NCBI GenBank assembly: GCA_945901035.1
Contig: CAMDKN010000010.1
Coordinates: forward strand, 1 to 14,567
DNA length: 14,567 nucleotides
Direction of reading: 5' to 3'
From: Gulosibacter massiliensis
Lineage (GTDB): Bacteria; Actinomycetota; Actinomycetes; Actinomycetales; Microbacteriaceae
Position 1 is the stretch's first letter, and each line of letters opens with the position of its first letter. Positions 13,335 through 14,567 of this stretch are shown here, piece by piece. The notes beneath the pieces are model-generated. The model saw nothing but the letters and a program-made list of their open reading frames with translations, was not told the origin of the DNA and did not search any database. The position numbers and the translations under genes were made by a program.

Positions 13335-14441
13335 ATGTCCGACTTTCGACTGCCCCCCGAATTGATTCCCACCGACGGTCGCTTCGGGTGCGGGCCTTCG
13401 AAAGTGCGCTCCGAGCAAATCGACCATCTCATCGCCCACGCCCACCTGCTGGGGACTTCTCATCGCCAACCTCCGATTCGAGCGCTGGTTGGACAGATTC
13501 GTGAGGGTCTCGCCGACCTCTACCGTCTTCCCAGCGGATACGAGGTCGTCCTGGGAAACGGTGGGTCGACCGCGTTTTGGGATGCGGCCGCCTTTTCCCT
13601 CATCGACAGTCGCAGTGCGCACCTCGCGTTCGGGGAGTTCGGGCAGAAGTTTGTGACAGCAGCGAGCGCCCCCTGGCTCTCTGCGCCGATTGTCAACACG
13701 GGCGCGGCGGGTGAAGTGTCGCAGTTCACCGGCGACGAGGACGCCGATGTTTTCGCTTACCCGCACAACGAAACGTCGACGGGTGCGATGAGCTCGGTTC
13801 GGCGTCATGGCGCCAGCGGTGCCCTGACCGTCGTGGATGCGACAAGCGCGGCCGGCGGGATCGACATCGACGTGCGTGAAACCGATGTCTACTATTTTGC
13901 GCCGCAGAAAAACTTCGCGAGCGACGGTGGGTTGTGGATTGCGCTGATGTCCCCCGCCGCACTAGAGCGCATCGAACGAATCGCTTCGTCGGGCCGCTAC
14001 ATCCCCGAGTTTCTGTCCCTCGGTGTTGCCGTTGAGAATTCTCGATTGGACCAGACCCTCAATACCCCCGCCATCGCGACTCTGTTGTTGATGGACGCGC
14101 AGCTCCAGTGGATTCGCGACAGCGGTGGACTCTCCTGGGCGGACATGCGAACACGGGATTCGTCGAGGCGCATCTACGACTGGGCAGAGCGTCGTTCGGA
14201 CGCGTCTGCGTTTGTCGCGGTTCCCGAGCACCGATCGCAGGTTGTTGCGACGATTGATTTCGACGAGACCGTCGACGCCGCGAAGGTGTCGGCACTGTTA
14301 CGCGCCAACGGAATCGTCGACATTGACCCGTACCGGAAACTCGGTCGAAACCAACTGCGCATCGCGACGTTTACCGCGATTGAACCGGACGATGTGACGC
14401 GTCTGCTCGGCGCTATCGAGTTGGCAATCGCCGCGCTCTAG
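13335..14441 (+). CDS. serC: Phosphoserine aminotransferase (actinobacterial type)
   Basis: A 368-residue PLP-dependent aminotransferase that converts 3-phosphohydroxypyruvate to phosphoserine in serine synthesis (also used in PLP synthesis in some bacteria). Visible are FGCGPSKVR (17-25), the phosphate-loop segment GNGGSTAFWDAA (74-85), PHNETSTG (143-150), VVDATSAAG with PLP-pyridine Asp168, and APQKNFASDGGLW with Schiff-base Lys192. The sequence follows the short actinobacterial class rather than the E. coli one. No truncation is seen. The gene is preceded by a 191-bp intergenic region shared with the divergent C40 gene and has a probable leaderless start. Its TAG overlaps the stop of the convergent acidic protein within CTAG (14438-14441). 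Confidence 0.95.
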   Translation: MSDFRLPPELIPTDGRFGCGPSKVRSEQIDHLIAHAHLLGTSHRQPPIRALVGQIREGLADLYRLPSGYEVVLGNGGSTAFWDAAAFSLIDSRSAHLAFGEFGQKFVTAASAPWLSAPIVNTGAAGEVSQFTGDEDADVFAYPHNETSTGAMSSVRRHGASGALTVVDATSAAGGIDIDVRETDVYYFAPQKNFASDGGLWIALMSPAALERIERIASSGRYIPEFLSLGVAVENSRLDQTLNTPAIATLLLMDAQLQWIRDSGGLSWADMRTRDSSRRIYDWAERRSDASAFVAVPEHRSQVVATIDFDETVDAAKVSALLRANGIVDIDPYRKLGRNQLRIATFTAIEPDDVTRLLGAIELAIAAL

Positions 14442-14567
14442 CGGTCGTCGACAACCACGAAATCGTCGTCGTCGGCATCGTCGAGGTCGTCGATGCCTAA
14501 ATCATCGTCGTCGAGATCGTCGAGGTCGTCGACATCGTCAAGGTCGTCGAGGTCGTCCTCCTCGTCG
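14438..14567 (-). CDS. Asp-rich C-terminal tail of a protein entering from the right edge
   Basis: The minus-strand frame is open from the edge to TAG at 14438-14440. It encodes 42 residues, most of them Asp, organised as loose DDL/DDLDD repeats and ending DDFVVVDDR. The acidic pattern is maintained with mixed Asp codons (GAC and GAT) and Asp/Glu use, which argues for selected protein sequence. The body of the protein is outside the window. By position next to serC it may be a DUF3027-family protein (in M. tuberculosis Rv0883c adjoins serC, Rv0884c), and Microbacteriaceae members can carry acidic tails; this is inference from synteny. The stop shares four bases with serC, so the two transcripts converge with no spacer. 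Confidence 0.75.
   Translation of the reverse strand, partial: DEEDDLDDLDDVDDLDDLDDDDLGIDDLDDADDDDFVVVDDR
14461..14567. repeat. Degenerate GTCGTCGAG-type tandem repeat coding the acidic tail
   Basis: The plus strand shows repeated GTCGTCGAGGTCGTC-like units, degenerate and in register with codons of the acidic ORF. Such tracts are prone to slippage, so tail length may vary between strains. Confidence 0.55.

Overview
The window looks like chromosomal DNA of a high-GC actinobacterium, most likely a member of the Microbacteriaceae (Micrococcales). The grounds are: an actinobacterial-type serC, the actinobacterial block 5-formyltetrahydrofolate cyclo-ligase / galU / rimJ / polytopic membrane protein, frequent GTG and TTG starts, and several genes whose only recognisable promoter is a TANNNT box exactly six bases before the start codon, as expected for leaderless mRNAs. 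Species cannot be fixed from the sequence alone. Most of the content is housekeeping; the accessory-looking part is about 8.2-11.5 kb.

Layout. (1) 1-1348, plus strand: the end of kynureninase (kynU) overlapping tryptophan 2,3-dioxygenase (kynA), a tryptophan-degradation operon. (2) 1358-3839, minus strand: galU, then a RimJ-like acetyltransferase, then a membrane protein resembling corynebacterial GlpR, then tRNA-Ala(CGC). The molybdopterin/gephyrin-like gene (moeA/glp) that normally lies between galU and rimJ in actinobacteria is absent, and galU and rimJ are joined by a GTGA overlap. (3) 3880-4458, plus strand: 5-formyltetrahydrofolate cyclo-ligase, divergent from galU across 40 bp carrying two face-to-face leaderless promoters. 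(4) 4452-8208, minus strand: a 1211-residue helicase/nuclease-like protein whose Walker A lysine and Walker B glutamate are both missing, plus a 47-residue ORF overlapping its 3' end. (5) 8292-11378, minus strand: a large secreted protein with fibronectin type III domains flanking a seven-repeat, disulfide-patterned RCC1-like region. Upstream of it lie tRNA-Arg(CCU), an exact 13-bp copy of that tRNA's 3' end and a perfect 12-bp inverted repeat. (6) 11597-13143, minus strand: an HNH endonuclease-family protein and a secreted NlpC/P60 (C40) peptidase, separated by 275 bp rich in hairpins and ending in a strong intrinsic terminator. (7) 13335-14441, plus strand: serC, convergent with and sharing a CTAG with the Asp-rich C-terminus of a protein that runs off the right edge.

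How the genes work together: kynU/kynA act on tryptophan; galU supplies UDP-glucose for envelope glycans; the cyclo-ligase recycles formyl-folate; serC makes serine. The C40 peptidase and perhaps the GlpR-like protein act in wall growth and division. I found no obvious defence cassette, CRISPR array or transposase. The items most worth a second look are the helicase-like protein with an eroded motor, the GlpR-like gene without its partner, the seven-repeat secreted protein, and the tRNA-end duplication.
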